Below, in pieces: positions 1-6,659 of a stretch of 44,360 bases of DNA; within the stretch, counting starts at the first letter, position 1; every line of letters begins with the position of its first letter. The position numbers and the translations under genes are program-made. The DNA is taken from positions 1-44,360 of the forward strand of contig CANSHI010000012.1 in the NCBI GenBank assembly GCA_947646655.1, given 5' to 3'. The notes beneath the pieces were generated by a model. The model did not search any database, was not told the DNA's origin, and saw nothing but the letters and a program-made list of their open reading frames with translations. The stretch is from an uncultured bacterium (GTDB lineage Bacteria > Bacillota_I > Bacilli_A > RF39 > UBA660).

Positions 1-64
1 CTGTTTTGAGCTAATATTTTTCCATAACTAAAATCTTACACTTTTCTCGTTTTTAAATAGGCAA

Positions 65-931
65 TCAATTATATATACTATGTACATGACTTTCTACTTC
101 TTCATATTTAATAGTACCATTTGCTAAATAAATCTTATACTTACTATATGGAGATACATTTTCTAACCCATATAGTCTTATAAAATCGTCAACTTGCCCT
201 ACTAAAATCAATAAGCTTTCTACATACTCTTTTTTATCTTCTTCTGTGATTCCCACTTCTATCTTATCATGAAATCTTTTATACTTATTCATATAAATAC
301 CCTTGATAGACGAAGGATCAATATCTTCTCCCTCTTTAACACCAAAAAATTGACCAAAATGTTCTATTACTACAGGTGAATTAAATAAGTAGTCTTCAAA
401 ATAACTTTCCAATCCCGCTAATTCTTTTTCGACCTCGTTCTTATCAGTCAAAACTTCTAATTTTATACGTTGACCTTGACACAAAAAGTCGTTCCTACTA
501 ATATTATTCAATTCGCATAATCTACCTATTGTATTACCAGTTTTCTCAGCAAGATATCCTAAACTATCACCATATTCGACTTCATAATTTTCAATTTTCA
601 CATTTTTAAGTATATTTGGTTTATTATCTATTATATGTTGAATTTGCCTTTTATTTCTTAAAATCTCTTCTTCACTTGTAACATCAAAAGCAACGCTTCC
701 ATTACTATGACCTGGTTTATTTTTGTTTTCATAAATATGTGTAACAATAGTTTTAGCACTTGTACCCACTAGTATCAATACACCAGCCACAGCTAAAAAG
801 CGTTGGAAATTTTTTATTCTCAACGTAAATCTCTCAGTCGCACCCCTTTTATTTTTATATGAACCATTATAAAGTCTCGATTGAGATGTTGCCTCCTTAA
901 AATGTTTGCCTTCATAAGACATTTTGATCAC
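65..931 (-). CDS. LysM-domain membrane-anchored protein
   Basis: A 288-residue protein with a basic cytoplasmic N-terminus, one hydrophobic segment at about residues 43-63, and a LysM-like peptidoglycan-binding domain at about 117-160 (YEVEYGDSLGYLAEKTGNT followed by a conserved NNIS-type segment). The C-terminal 125 residues are acidic, predicted alpha-helical, and match nothing I recognise. The topology suggests a cell-wall-associated protein tethered on the outside. It is the last gene of a minus-strand run behind mtaB, with 49 bp between them. LysM domains bind N-acetylglucosamine-containing glycans; no catalytic domain is visible. A role in envelope or spore-wall attachment is possible, but the sequence does not show it. 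Confidence 0.7.
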   Translation of the reverse strand: MIKMSYEGKHFKEATSQSRLYNGSYKNKRGATERFTLRIKNFQRFLAVAGVLILVGTSAKTIVTHIYENKNKPGHSNGSVAFDVTSEEEILRNKRQIQHIIDNKPNILKNVKIENYEVEYGDSLGYLAEKTGNTIGRLCELNNISRNDFLCQGQRIKLEVLTDKNEVEKELAGLESYFEDYLFNSPVVIEHFGQFFGVKEGEDIDPSSIKGIYMNKYKRFHDKIEVGITEEDKKEYVESLLILVGQVDDFIRLYGLENVSPYSKYKIYLANGTIKYEEVESHVHSIYN

Positions 932-980
932 CTTATTCCTCGTCTATTATAAGTATAATTTTTCCTCTTCGATAAATCAA

Positions 981-2261
981 CTAAAGTAGTTCACCATTTA
1001 CATTTACACCGTCAACAGAAACAATTTTTACTAAATATTCTTTACCACTTTCCAAATCAGCATTCACATTTACCAAAATATAATTAGAAGTATGACCTTT
1101 ACTAATACCATCTTTTACTGTTTCTATTATTACACTTACTTCCCTACCCAAAAATTCACGATAATAATTACTTTCTAGCTGTTTCGATAATTCTAAAACT
1201 TTTCTAACTCTCTCTTTTTTAATTGTATCATTAACAAAATAATCTTTCATTTCTTCTGCTTTAGTCCCATTTCTTAAAGAAAATGGAAATGTATGAATTT
1301 TAACAAAACCAACTTTTTTTAAAAATTCATAAGTCTCGTTAAAATACTCATCTTCTTCATGAGGAAAACCTAAAATCAAATCTGTTGTAATACTTATGTT
1401 AGGCCTAATCTGTCTAATCTGTTCGATTTTATTTAAAAAGTATTTTGTATCATATTTTCTATTCATAAAATTCAAGATAGCATCACTACCCGATTGCAGA
1501 GGAATATGTAAGTGATCGCATATTTTAGGATTAGTTTTCAATTCTTCCATAAACTTATCGTTCAACTCAGTAATTTCAATCGAAGATATTCGAATCCTTT
1601 TTAGTCCTTCTAAACTACTAATTTCTCTGATCAAGTCTACTAAATCATAAGCTTCTCCTCGACCATAAGAGCCCGTATGAATACCAGTAAGTACTACTTC
1701 ACTGTGCCCTGAATTTACGAGATCACTGATTTCCTTGACTGCCACATTAATTCGCTTACTTCTAATATTTCCTCTTAAATAAGGAATAATACAATAGCTA
1801 CAAAAATTATTACAACCATCCTGAATTTTTACAAAAGCTCTCGTCTTGTTCTCTTCACACATCAAAGTCATATCTTCAAAATCTTGTTTACTCATGTCAT
1901 AAAATTTCGAAATGGTTTTTTTAGATCCTTTAAATTCTTTTATCAGTTCTAAAATTTTAGATTTATCCTTCGTACCAATCAAAATATCTATACCTAAATC
2001 GAGCAACTTTTCTTTATGATTTTGAGCACTACATCCCATCACGACTAATATAGCATTAGGATTTTCCCTACGTGCTAGTCTAATAATTTGTCTACTTTTC
2101 GCATCACTCTGATTAGTAACTGAACAAGTATTCACGACCACTATTTCGGCACCCTCTTTAACGCCAACTTCCTTAAATCCACATGAATTAAACTGTTCTT
2201 TGACATAATCACTTTCATAACTATTGACCTTACATCCTAAAGTCAAAACACAATACTTCAT
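981..2261 (-). CDS. mtaB: tRNA threonylcarbamoyladenosine methylthiotransferase MtaB
   Basis: A radical-SAM methylthiotransferase of the MiaB/RimO/MtaB family that adds a methylthio group to t6A37 in tRNAs reading ANN codons. The 426 residues show the N-terminal UPF0004 domain with cysteines in LGCKVN, NTCSVT and GCSAQ contexts for one 4Fe-4S cluster. The radical-SAM motif CxxxCxxC follows at about residues 150-157 (CNNFCSYC), and a C-terminal TRAM-like domain starts near 365. Length and motif spacing are normal. KVNSYES after LGC, together with the lack of MiaB-type features, favours MtaB over MiaB. It lies 31 bp downstream of the unknown membrane gene at 2293-2826 and is probably co-transcribed with it. 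Confidence 0.9.
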   Translation of the reverse strand: MKYCVLTLGCKVNSYESDYVKEQFNSCGFKEVGVKEGAEIVVVNTCSVTNQSDAKSRQIIRLARRENPNAILVVMGCSAQNHKEKLLDLGIDILIGTKDKSKILELIKEFKGSKKTISKFYDMSKQDFEDMTLMCEENKTRAFVKIQDGCNNFCSYCIIPYLRGNIRSKRINVAVKEISDLVNSGHSEVVLTGIHTGSYGRGEAYDLVDLIREISSLEGLKRIRISSIEITELNDKFMEELKTNPKICDHLHIPLQSGSDAILNFMNRKYDTKYFLNKIEQIRQIRPNISITTDLILGFPHEEDEYFNETYEFLKKVGFVKIHTFPFSLRNGTKAEEMKDYFVNDTIKKERVRKVLELSKQLESNYYREFLGREVSVIIETVKDGISKGHTSNYILVNVNADLESGKEYLVKIVSVDGVNVNGELL

Positions 2262-2292
2262 ATAAAAACTCCCTTCAAAAAAAGATTAGAAT

Positions 2293-2826
2293 TTATCTAA
2301 CCAAATTTTTCTGCAAAACCCTAAGAGCACTTAAAAAGTCTTCCTCAGATTCATAACTCATCATAACTGCTGTAGGTAGATTGACAAGTTCTTGTGTATT
2401 GCTCATCTTATTGTCATCGATTTTTTGGACTAATACATCATCAAACCCACTGTCATAAGAGTCGTCATAATAAATATTATTAGAAGTTCTATTCACCAAC
2501 TCATCATAACTTATAATCGCTGTATCTTCTAATTCTTTTTCATAGTCACTCATGTCGATTGGTTTAGGCTTATAATCCATCTCAAGCTCATTTACTATCT
2601 TTGTAAGTGGTTTATCGATATCTGCTGGTCTAGTTTCATTTAATGTATTTGGATCAGCACCTTTGTCGGTGTGTTTTATAATCATCACATCTTCATTATC
2701 TAATTTAACCAAATAAATGATGTAAATCAGTAGCAATATTAAAAATAGAGTTACACCAAAGAAAAATAGATCGCTTAATGTAAATGATCGGAATAGACCA
2801 CCTATAGTTAAAATAATATCTTCCAT
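2293..2826 (-). CDS. Unknown single-pass membrane protein with acidic cytoplasmic tail
   Basis: The product is not recognised. The 177 residues begin with a hydrophobic segment at about 18-40 (LFFFGVTLFLILLLIYIIYL). A polar, strongly acidic tail follows, rich in Asp, Glu, Asn and Tyr and probably largely disordered (for example YYDDSYDSGFDD near 118-129). A short helical C-terminus (SEEDFLSALRVLQKNL) could be a protein-interaction motif. A promoter lies directly upstream (2868-2897), and mtaB and the LysM gene follow, so this is the first gene of a three-gene unit. A bitopic protein with a disordered tail could be an adaptor in cell-envelope or division machinery, but that is speculation. Confidence 0.65.
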   Translation of the reverse strand: MEDIILTIGGLFRSFTLSDLFFFGVTLFLILLLIYIIYLVKLDNEDVMIIKHTDKGADPNTLNETRPADIDKPLTKIVNELEMDYKPKPIDMSDYEKELEDTAIISYDELVNRTSNNIYYDDSYDSGFDDVLVQKIDDNKMSNTQELVNLPTAVMMSYESEEDFLSALRVLQKNLVR

Positions 2827-2867
2827 TTATAACACTTCCTTGCCTAAAATAATCCCCTATAGAAAGT

Positions 2868-2897
2868 ATTATAGCACACTCTACAATAACTTTGCAA
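2868..2897 (-). promoter_or_regulatory. Sigma-A-type promoter for the 2826-65 operon
   Basis: Read on the minus strand there is a TTGCAA -35 (2892-2897), an 18-bp spacer and a TATAAT -10 (2868-2873) preceded by TGC, making an extended -10. It lies 42 bp upstream of the start at 2826. Confidence 0.65.
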
Positions 2898-2923
2898 ATA
2901 TATTACAAAGAACTTTACACATA

Positions 2924-3235
2924 TCAAGACCACAACAGATTATAATATATTGTTTCTTTCATAATTTCTAAAGTGACTTCTATTATATTTGTAGTATCAA
3001 AGTATATTTCTTTATCCTGAGTATAGCTCATAATTCCATATGACTTGCTGATTAAGGCATCCATAGGAACTTCAAAAAATTTTGATAGTTCAATTACCGA
3101 ACTCACATGCATATCATAACCTTGCATCATTCTATTTAAAGTTGAATATGGTATACGAGTTTTATTTGACAATTCTCTAATACTTCTAATATATTTATCT
3201 TTCATCAATTTTTTTAGCTTATTTTTATTTAACAT
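2924..3235 (-). CDS. Small XRE-family HTH regulator
   Basis: A 103-residue protein with a Cro/CI-type helix-turn-helix over about residues 8-60: SIRELSNKTRIPYSTLNRM is the recognition region, and VIELSKFFEVPMDAL is the usual closing segment. The C-terminal 40 residues match nothing I recognise. I place the start at the ATG at 3235 because AGGGTG lies 7 bp upstream; the GTG three codons earlier would overlap that ribosome binding site. The gene is divergent from the S24 repressor at 3529 but lies outside the left copy of the tRNA-linked direct repeat (3388-3408). It therefore probably belongs to the chromosome or to an older insertion rather than to the element. Confidence 0.7.
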   Translation of the reverse strand: MLNKNKLKKLMKDKYIRSIRELSNKTRIPYSTLNRMMQGYDMHVSSVIELSKFFEVPMDALISKSYGIMSYTQDKEIYFDTTNIIEVTLEIMKETIYYNLLWS

Positions 3236-3387
3236 TTCTATCACCCTGTATTCATTTTAAACAAAAAAATATACTTTGTAAACAGACTTTAAGTGATTAC
3301 CAACCTTTTAGCAATTTTCCATTTTTGACAAAATTATAAAGTGAAATATTTCGCATAGCAAAATCTTATAAAAAATTTAAAAAACCA

Positions 3388-3408
3388 TTGAACTCAATTT
3401 GGTAACCC
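3388..3408. repeat. Left direct repeat (putative attL) of tRNA-Glu element
   Basis: TTGAACTCAATTTGGT (3388-3403) followed by AACCC repeats the sequence at 6639-6659, where it is followed by GACCC: 20 of 21 positions are identical. The right copy overlaps the 3' CCA end of tRNA-Glu. The left copy therefore looks like the displaced tRNA 3' end left by site-specific integration. Confidence 0.7.
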
Positions 3409-3423
3409 TAACTGTCCTTATTA

Positions 3424-3495
3424 AACTATACACATTTTCATAAGTCAAATGCCTAACTATACATTTTTTCATAAAAATGCTTGATTTTATGAAAA
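3424..3495. promoter_or_regulatory. Tandem and inverted operator-like repeats upstream of repressor
   Basis: Two related units, 3426-3452 and 3457-3480, share CTATACA, then TTTTCATAA, then AAATGC. The second unit also forms an 11-bp inverted repeat, TTTTCATAAAA (3466-3476) with TTTTATGAAAA (3485-3495), whose right arm overlaps the -35 box and spacer of the repressor promoter. This is the arrangement expected for an autoregulatory CI-type operator. The rest of 3236-3423 shows no gene. Confidence 0.55.
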
Positions 3496-3509
3496 TTCTC
3501 ATTTATAAT
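3481..3509 (+). promoter_or_regulatory. Promoter of the S24 repressor operon
   Basis: TTGATT (3481-3486), a 17-bp spacer and TATAAT (3504-3509). The gene's AAGGAG ribosome binding site and ATG at 3529 follow. Because the -10 box overlaps the upstream in-frame ATG at 3508, that ATG cannot be the start of a transcript made from here. Confidence 0.75.
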
Positions 3510-3528
3510 GTATTTGAAAAGGAGAATT

Positions 3529-4248
3529 ATGAATAATTATTTTTCAAAAAATTTAAAAAAGTTAAGAGAACTTAATGGATACTCTCAAAGCGAGCTTTCA
3601 AGAATAACACAAAGAATATGCGAAGAATATAACAAAAATGTTGATGAAAAGGATAAGATAACACCTATTACTCAAGCTTCGATAGCACGATGGGAGTTAG
3701 GAGAAAACTCTCCAAGTGTTGATAATATTGTGTTATTAAAAAATGCTCTCAAAGTAGAACTAGTTGACTTAATTGGGAAAGATTTAAATTTTGATAATGC
3801 TTCGTTCATAGAAACGAAAAGCGATAATGATACAGTGCAAATACCAGTCCTAGGAGTTATTAAAGCTGGCACGCCCATAGAAGCTCAGGAAAATATAATT
3901 GATTATGTAGATATACCAAAAGACTGGTTACGTGGTGACAAAAAATTCTTTGGACTTAAAATAAGTGGAAATAGTATGTTTCCTAAATATATACCAGGAG
4001 ACACTGTTATATTTGAGGCTACTGAAGATTTTGAAAGTGCTAATAATAAAGACTGTTGCGTTATGGTAAATGGCTTTAATGCTACTTTCAAGAAGTTTAA
4101 TCTTAACCAAAACGGGATAACACTCACACCTTTAAATTTAGATAATGAAGATGGATATTTGCCAACCTTCTATAATATAGAGCAAATACAAAATATGCCA
4201 GTTAAGGTTATAGGAATTGCGCGAAGACGAATATCAGATATAGAGTAA
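3529..4248 (+). CDS. CI/LexA-like repressor (XRE HTH plus S24 peptidase)
   Basis: The 239 residues hold an N-terminal XRE helix-turn-helix (about 5-75, with a slightly long insert in the middle) and a C-terminal S24 self-cleavage domain. Visible elements are an Ala-Gly cleavage site in VIKAGTPIEA (about 112-121), the catalytic Ser in SGNSMFPKYIPGD (about 146-158), and a Lys in the NATFKKF strand that would be the general base. This build is typical of prophage repressors that are inactivated through RecA during DNA damage. A host LexA is less likely because of the long HTH and the mobile-element setting. It is the first gene inside the tRNA-Glu element, with the next gene 16 bp downstream. 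The start at 3529 is chosen because AAGGAG precedes it. Confidence 0.88.
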   Translation: MNNYFSKNLKKLRELNGYSQSELSRITQRICEEYNKNVDEKDKITPITQASIARWELGENSPSVDNIVLLKNALKVELVDLIGKDLNFDNASFIETKSDNDTVQIPVLGVIKAGTPIEAQENIIDYVDIPKDWLRGDKKFFGLKISGNSMFPKYIPGDTVIFEATEDFESANNKDCCVMVNGFNATFKKFNLNQNGITLTPLNLDNEDGYLPTFYNIEQIQNMPVKVIGIARRRISDIE

Positions 4249-4264
4249 AAGAAAGATGTGAAGT

Positions 4265-5176
4265 ATGTACAAAAATATATTAGATGTAGAAATGAAATAT
4301 CACGTTATTTTTACAATTTTAAGCTGTGGTCTATGGTTAATTGTGTATTTTTATTGTAAATCAAAATATGAACAGGAACAATTAACAAAACTTTTTTATG
4401 AATCTTATCTTAATGATTTAAAAATGGAACAGAAAAAGAAAGAAGTAAAAGAAGAACCAAAATTAATGATAGACGAAGAACTACTACCATACTTACAAAG
4501 AGATGCTGAGTTTAGAAAAGAACACCATCATGATTTAGTTATAATAGTCGGTCATAATTGTTGCCCTGCTTGTGCACCGTGGGACAAAATCATTCTTATA
4601 GACGATGTATTTTGCGAGGGCAAACCAGATGGAAAACATTTATTGTTAAGTGATGCTATAAAAAAAGGCTTGTTGCACAAAGGGTGTATCTGTTCAATTT
4701 GTACTTATTATCCTGAAGTAGAAGACATAAACCGATCGTATGATAATTATAGTTATAATATGACCGAAACAAGTCAAAAATTAAGCTTTATATATGAAAA
4801 ATATAAAGATGTTTTTGACAAACACCATAAATATAAAGAAGAAATAGGTGTATCTTATGCAGTTGCAAGATATAGTGATATTGATAGTCCTGAATTTGAG
4901 GAATGTATAAAATTGTGTTATGAGGATATTTCATTAGTGAAAGATATATTTAACTACAATAAAGAATATAAAAAAATTTTACGGAATGATAATCTAGTTC
5001 AGACTTACAATTCTTTTAAACAGTTAGCTATATTATTAGAGAAAGCTAAAAGATATAATGAAGCTATTGAAGTATGTCAAACAGCAATTAATTATGGTTT
5101 TGTTAATGACGGAACTAATGGAAAAATGTTTGGCAGATTAGCGCGATTAAAAAGTAAAACAAATAAATATAAATAA
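4265..5176 (+). CDS. Membrane-anchored protein with phage minor-capsid-like Cys/His motif and helical repeats
   Basis: A 303-residue protein, not assignable with certainty. Residues about 12-30 form one hydrophobic segment, followed by a charged coiled-coil-like stretch to about 65. The region at about 90-155 has a HNCCPACAPW motif, then a DGKHLLLSDAIKKGLLHKGC-like segment and CICSICTYYP. This resembles the C-terminal part of phage minor capsid protein 2, where the family pattern is roughly a Cys pair plus Trp, 'aL..GLfHPnC', then a Tyr-Pro. The His/Cys set could bind zinc. The C-terminal 130 residues look like tetratricopeptide-type helices (AILLEKAKRYNEAIEVCQTAI). The gene sits between a repressor and a PemK/MazF-like gene, the position of lysogeny-accessory or immunity genes. 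An isolated capsid-derived domain on a membrane anchor is unusual. Confidence 0.6.
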   Translation: MYKNILDVEMKYHVIFTILSCGLWLIVYFYCKSKYEQEQLTKLFYESYLNDLKMEQKKKEVKEEPKLMIDEELLPYLQRDAEFRKEHHHDLVIIVGHNCCPACAPWDKIILIDDVFCEGKPDGKHLLLSDAIKKGLLHKGCICSICTYYPEVEDINRSYDNYSYNMTETSQKLSFIYEKYKDVFDKHHKYKEEIGVSYAVARYSDIDSPEFEECIKLCYEDISLVKDIFNYNKEYKKILRNDNLVQTYNSFKQLAILLEKAKRYNEAIEVCQTAINYGFVNDGTNGKMFGRLARLKSKTNKYK

Positions 5177-5202
5177 AAAATCCCCTACCACAGTAATGGT
5201 AA
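5175..5202 (+). repeat. Hairpin-containing repeat, copy 1
   Basis: The 28-bp unit starts with AAAAAATCC and contains TACCA-CAGTAA-TGGTA, a 5-bp stem with a 6-nt loop. It recurs at 5907-5934 with three substitutions, two of them in the loop and none in the stem. It falls between the stop at 5176 and the ribosome binding site of the next gene. Confidence 0.6.
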
Positions 5203-5226
5203 GGAATATAGAGAGGAATTGATGAA

Positions 5227-5754
5227 ATGAATGTAGATACACTAATCAAAGTCAAAGATAAAATTGATACTGCTTGCAAAACTTTTAAAAAAGTTCACAA
5301 ATCTAATTATGCCAAATTTAACACTTTAGATGAATGGTTAGAAAAAGAAAGTTTATTATTCGACAATGAAACAAAATCTACTAAAACTACTTATAAAAAA
5401 TATGAGAGAGGTCAAATTGTTAAAGTCGATTTTGGTATCAATATAGGTTCCGAACTCTGCTATACGCACTTTGCTATAATCGTTACCAAAAATGATAGTA
5501 TATACTCTGATATTTTAACCGTTGTACCGATTACTTCAAAGAATGGTAATAATAGATTAAATTTAGGAAAATTATTACATAAGATGTTGCCAAATTCTAT
5601 CAAATATAATTTGACGTGTTATGCTAACTTAACACAAATTACAACTATAAGTAAAGAAAGAATATTTTTAAGTACCAAGAAGTTTATATGTAACGATACC
5701 ATTTTAGATCATTTAGACTCGCAGATATTACTTCTATTTACAAAAGGCATATAA
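5227..5754 (+). CDS. PemK/MazF-family toxin-like protein with N-terminal extension
   Basis: A 175-residue protein. From about residue 57 it has the MazF/PemK SH3-barrel pattern: RGQIVKVDFGINIGSEL, then HFAIIVTKND, then LTVVPITSK, and a C-terminal region ending in a helix. Members are usually sequence-specific mRNA endoribonucleases of about 110-120 residues. Here about 55 helical, Lys-rich residues (DTLIKVKDKIDTACKTFKKV) precede the barrel. No separate small antitoxin gene is visible next to it, so the extension, the upstream membrane gene or the adjacent RNA locus may supply the control. The usual G-R-P-A/V motif is replaced by CYTHFAI, so activity is uncertain. GAGAGGAATT precedes the ATG. 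Confidence 0.72.
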   Translation: MNVDTLIKVKDKIDTACKTFKKVHKSNYAKFNTLDEWLEKESLLFDNETKSTKTTYKKYERGQIVKVDFGINIGSELCYTHFAIIVTKNDSIYSDILTVVPITSKNGNNRLNLGKLLHKMLPNSIKYNLTCYANLTQITTISKERIFLSTKKFICNDTILDHLDSQILLLFTKGI

Positions 5755-5760
5755 ATTTAC

Positions 5761-5789
5761 TTGATTCTTAACTTAAAATATGGTATAAG
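5761..5789 (+). promoter_or_regulatory. Promoter of the hairpin-array RNA
   Basis: TTGATT (5761-5766), a 17-bp spacer and TATAAG (5784-5789) preceded by TGG, giving an extended -10. No open reading frame of useful size follows. The predicted start near 5796 enters the hairpin series directly. Confidence 0.65.
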
Positions 5790-5795
5790 TAATAT

Positions 5796-5905
5796 GTAAT
5801 TTAATTACATTATTTTGTCCTATACGGACACATCAGTTCAGAAATGAACTGTACTTCGCTCTATACGAGCACTTTAGGTACCATATTGTGGTACCTATTT
5901 TATTT
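5796..5905 (+). ncRNA. Candidate small structured RNA: five consecutive hairpins
   Basis: After the promoter come five perfect inverted repeats in about 105 nt. They are ATGTAATT/AATTACAT around one T (5794-5810); TGTCC-TATAC-GGACA (5816-5830); CAGTTCA-GAAA-TGAACTG with a GNRA tetraloop (5834-5851); GCTC-TATAC-GAGC (5858-5870); and TAGGTACCA-TATTG-TGGTACCTA (5875-5897). The last is followed by TTTTATTTT and reads as an intrinsic terminator. Hairpins 2 and 4 share the same five-base loop. No coding frame runs through the region. The first hairpin overlaps the predicted start site and could instead be an operator. I know no RNA family with this layout, so function is open; control of the upstream toxin or of integration are possibilities. 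Confidence 0.6.
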
Positions 5906-5906
5906 T

Positions 5907-5934
5907 AAAAAATCCACTACCACGGCAATGGTAA
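5907..5934 (+). repeat. Hairpin-containing repeat, copy 2
   Basis: The second copy of the 28-bp unit at 5175-5202 (25 of 28 identical), with TACCA-CGGCAA-TGGTA. It lies just after the terminator of the hairpin RNA and before the truncated integrase. Confidence 0.6.
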
Positions 5935-5983
5935 TGGTTGCGTAGTCAAAGACTACTATAGAAAAAACTAAATCACGAAAGAA

Positions 5984-6573
5984 ATGGATTTTTTTACATA
6001 TGAAGAATATAAACAATTTGATTCTGCTATTAAAGAATTTGAATGGCATACTTTTTTTGAAGTTTTGTACTTTATGGGTTTTAGACAAGGAAAAGTGCAA
6101 GCATTAAATGGCATGACATTAACTTTGAAAAAAACACTATAAGAATTAATAAAACCTTAACAACTAAAATAAAAGGCGAAAAATATAGTATTTCAAGTCC
6201 AAAAACTAAAAACAGCATAAGACTCTTGCCTATCCCCAAACGTCTCTTAGAAGACTGAAAATGTCTCAAAAATAAAGCAGAAGAATACAAAGATTTTAAA
6301 GAAGAATGGTTTGTATTTGGGAATATTTATCCATTTCCTGAAACCACAATACAAAAAAAGAAAAATAATTATTGTAAGGAAGCAAATGTAAAACAAATTA
6401 GAATACATGATTTTAGACACAGTTGTGCTTCACTTTTAATTAATCCAGGAGCTAGTATTGCTCTTTTGTCAAAATATTTAGGTCATGGTAATATAACAAT
6501 AACTTTAAATACTTATACTCACTTATACAAAAGTGAGTTAGATAATATAACTAATATTTTAAATAAATTATAA
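5984..6573 (+). pseudogene. Broken phage-type tyrosine integrase (catalytic domain only)
   Basis: Read in the original frame this is the catalytic half of a tyrosine recombinase. It has GFR (first Arg), KTKNSIRLLPIP, HDFRHSCASLL (His-x-x-Arg), YLGHGNITITLNTYTHL (His and the nucleophilic Tyr) and a normal C-terminus. It is broken by a 1-nt loss near 6108-6111 (AAT-GG where AAT-TGG would restore Asn-Trp-His-Asp) and by a TGA at 6256-6258. The N-terminal arm and SAM-like domain, about 165 residues in intact relatives, are absent. It sits next to the tRNA-Glu 3' end, where such integrases normally lie. The element therefore cannot move on its own. Confidence 0.85.
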
Positions 6574-6577
6574 AAAA

Positions 6578-6610
6578 GTGTGTTTGGAAGTGTGTTTGGA
6601 AGTGTGTTTG
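6578..6610 (+). repeat. 12-bp tandem repeat after integrase
   Basis: GTGTGTTTGGAA occurs at 6578-6589 and 6590-6601, followed by a partial GTGTGTTTG at 6602-6610. It lies between the integrase stop and the right att repeat. Such arrays can be integrase arm sites or slippage products. Confidence 0.6.
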
Positions 6611-6617
6611 AAAAATA

Positions 6618-6640
6618 AAAAGCCCTCAAATAAAGGCTTT
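6618..6640 (+). terminator. Weak terminator-like hairpin before attR
   Basis: AAAGCC and GGCTTT form a 6-bp stem around a 10-nt A/C-rich loop. There is no strong T tract (TTTGAACTC follows), so termination is only plausible. Confidence 0.4.
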
Positions 6641-6659
6641 GAACTCAATTTGGTGACCC
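6639..6659. repeat. Right direct repeat (putative attR) overlapping tRNA-Glu 3' end
   Basis: TTGAACTCAATTTGGT followed by GACCC matches 3388-3408 at 20 of 21 positions. Positions 6651-6659 are the complement of the tRNA-Glu 3' end including CCA, so integration would have kept the tRNA intact. Confidence 0.7.

Noticed and set aside
3508-3528. Start of the S24 repressor at the in-frame ATG at 3508
   Set aside because: That ATG overlaps the -10 box of a strong promoter, and the ATG at 3529 has a proper AAGGAG site.
5796-5905. Type III toxin-antitoxin (ToxIN-like) reading of the hairpin RNA with the MazF-like gene
   Set aside because: ToxI antitoxins are tandem copies of one repeat upstream of the toxin. 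Here the stems are all different, lie downstream, and the protein looks more like PemK/MazF than ToxN.
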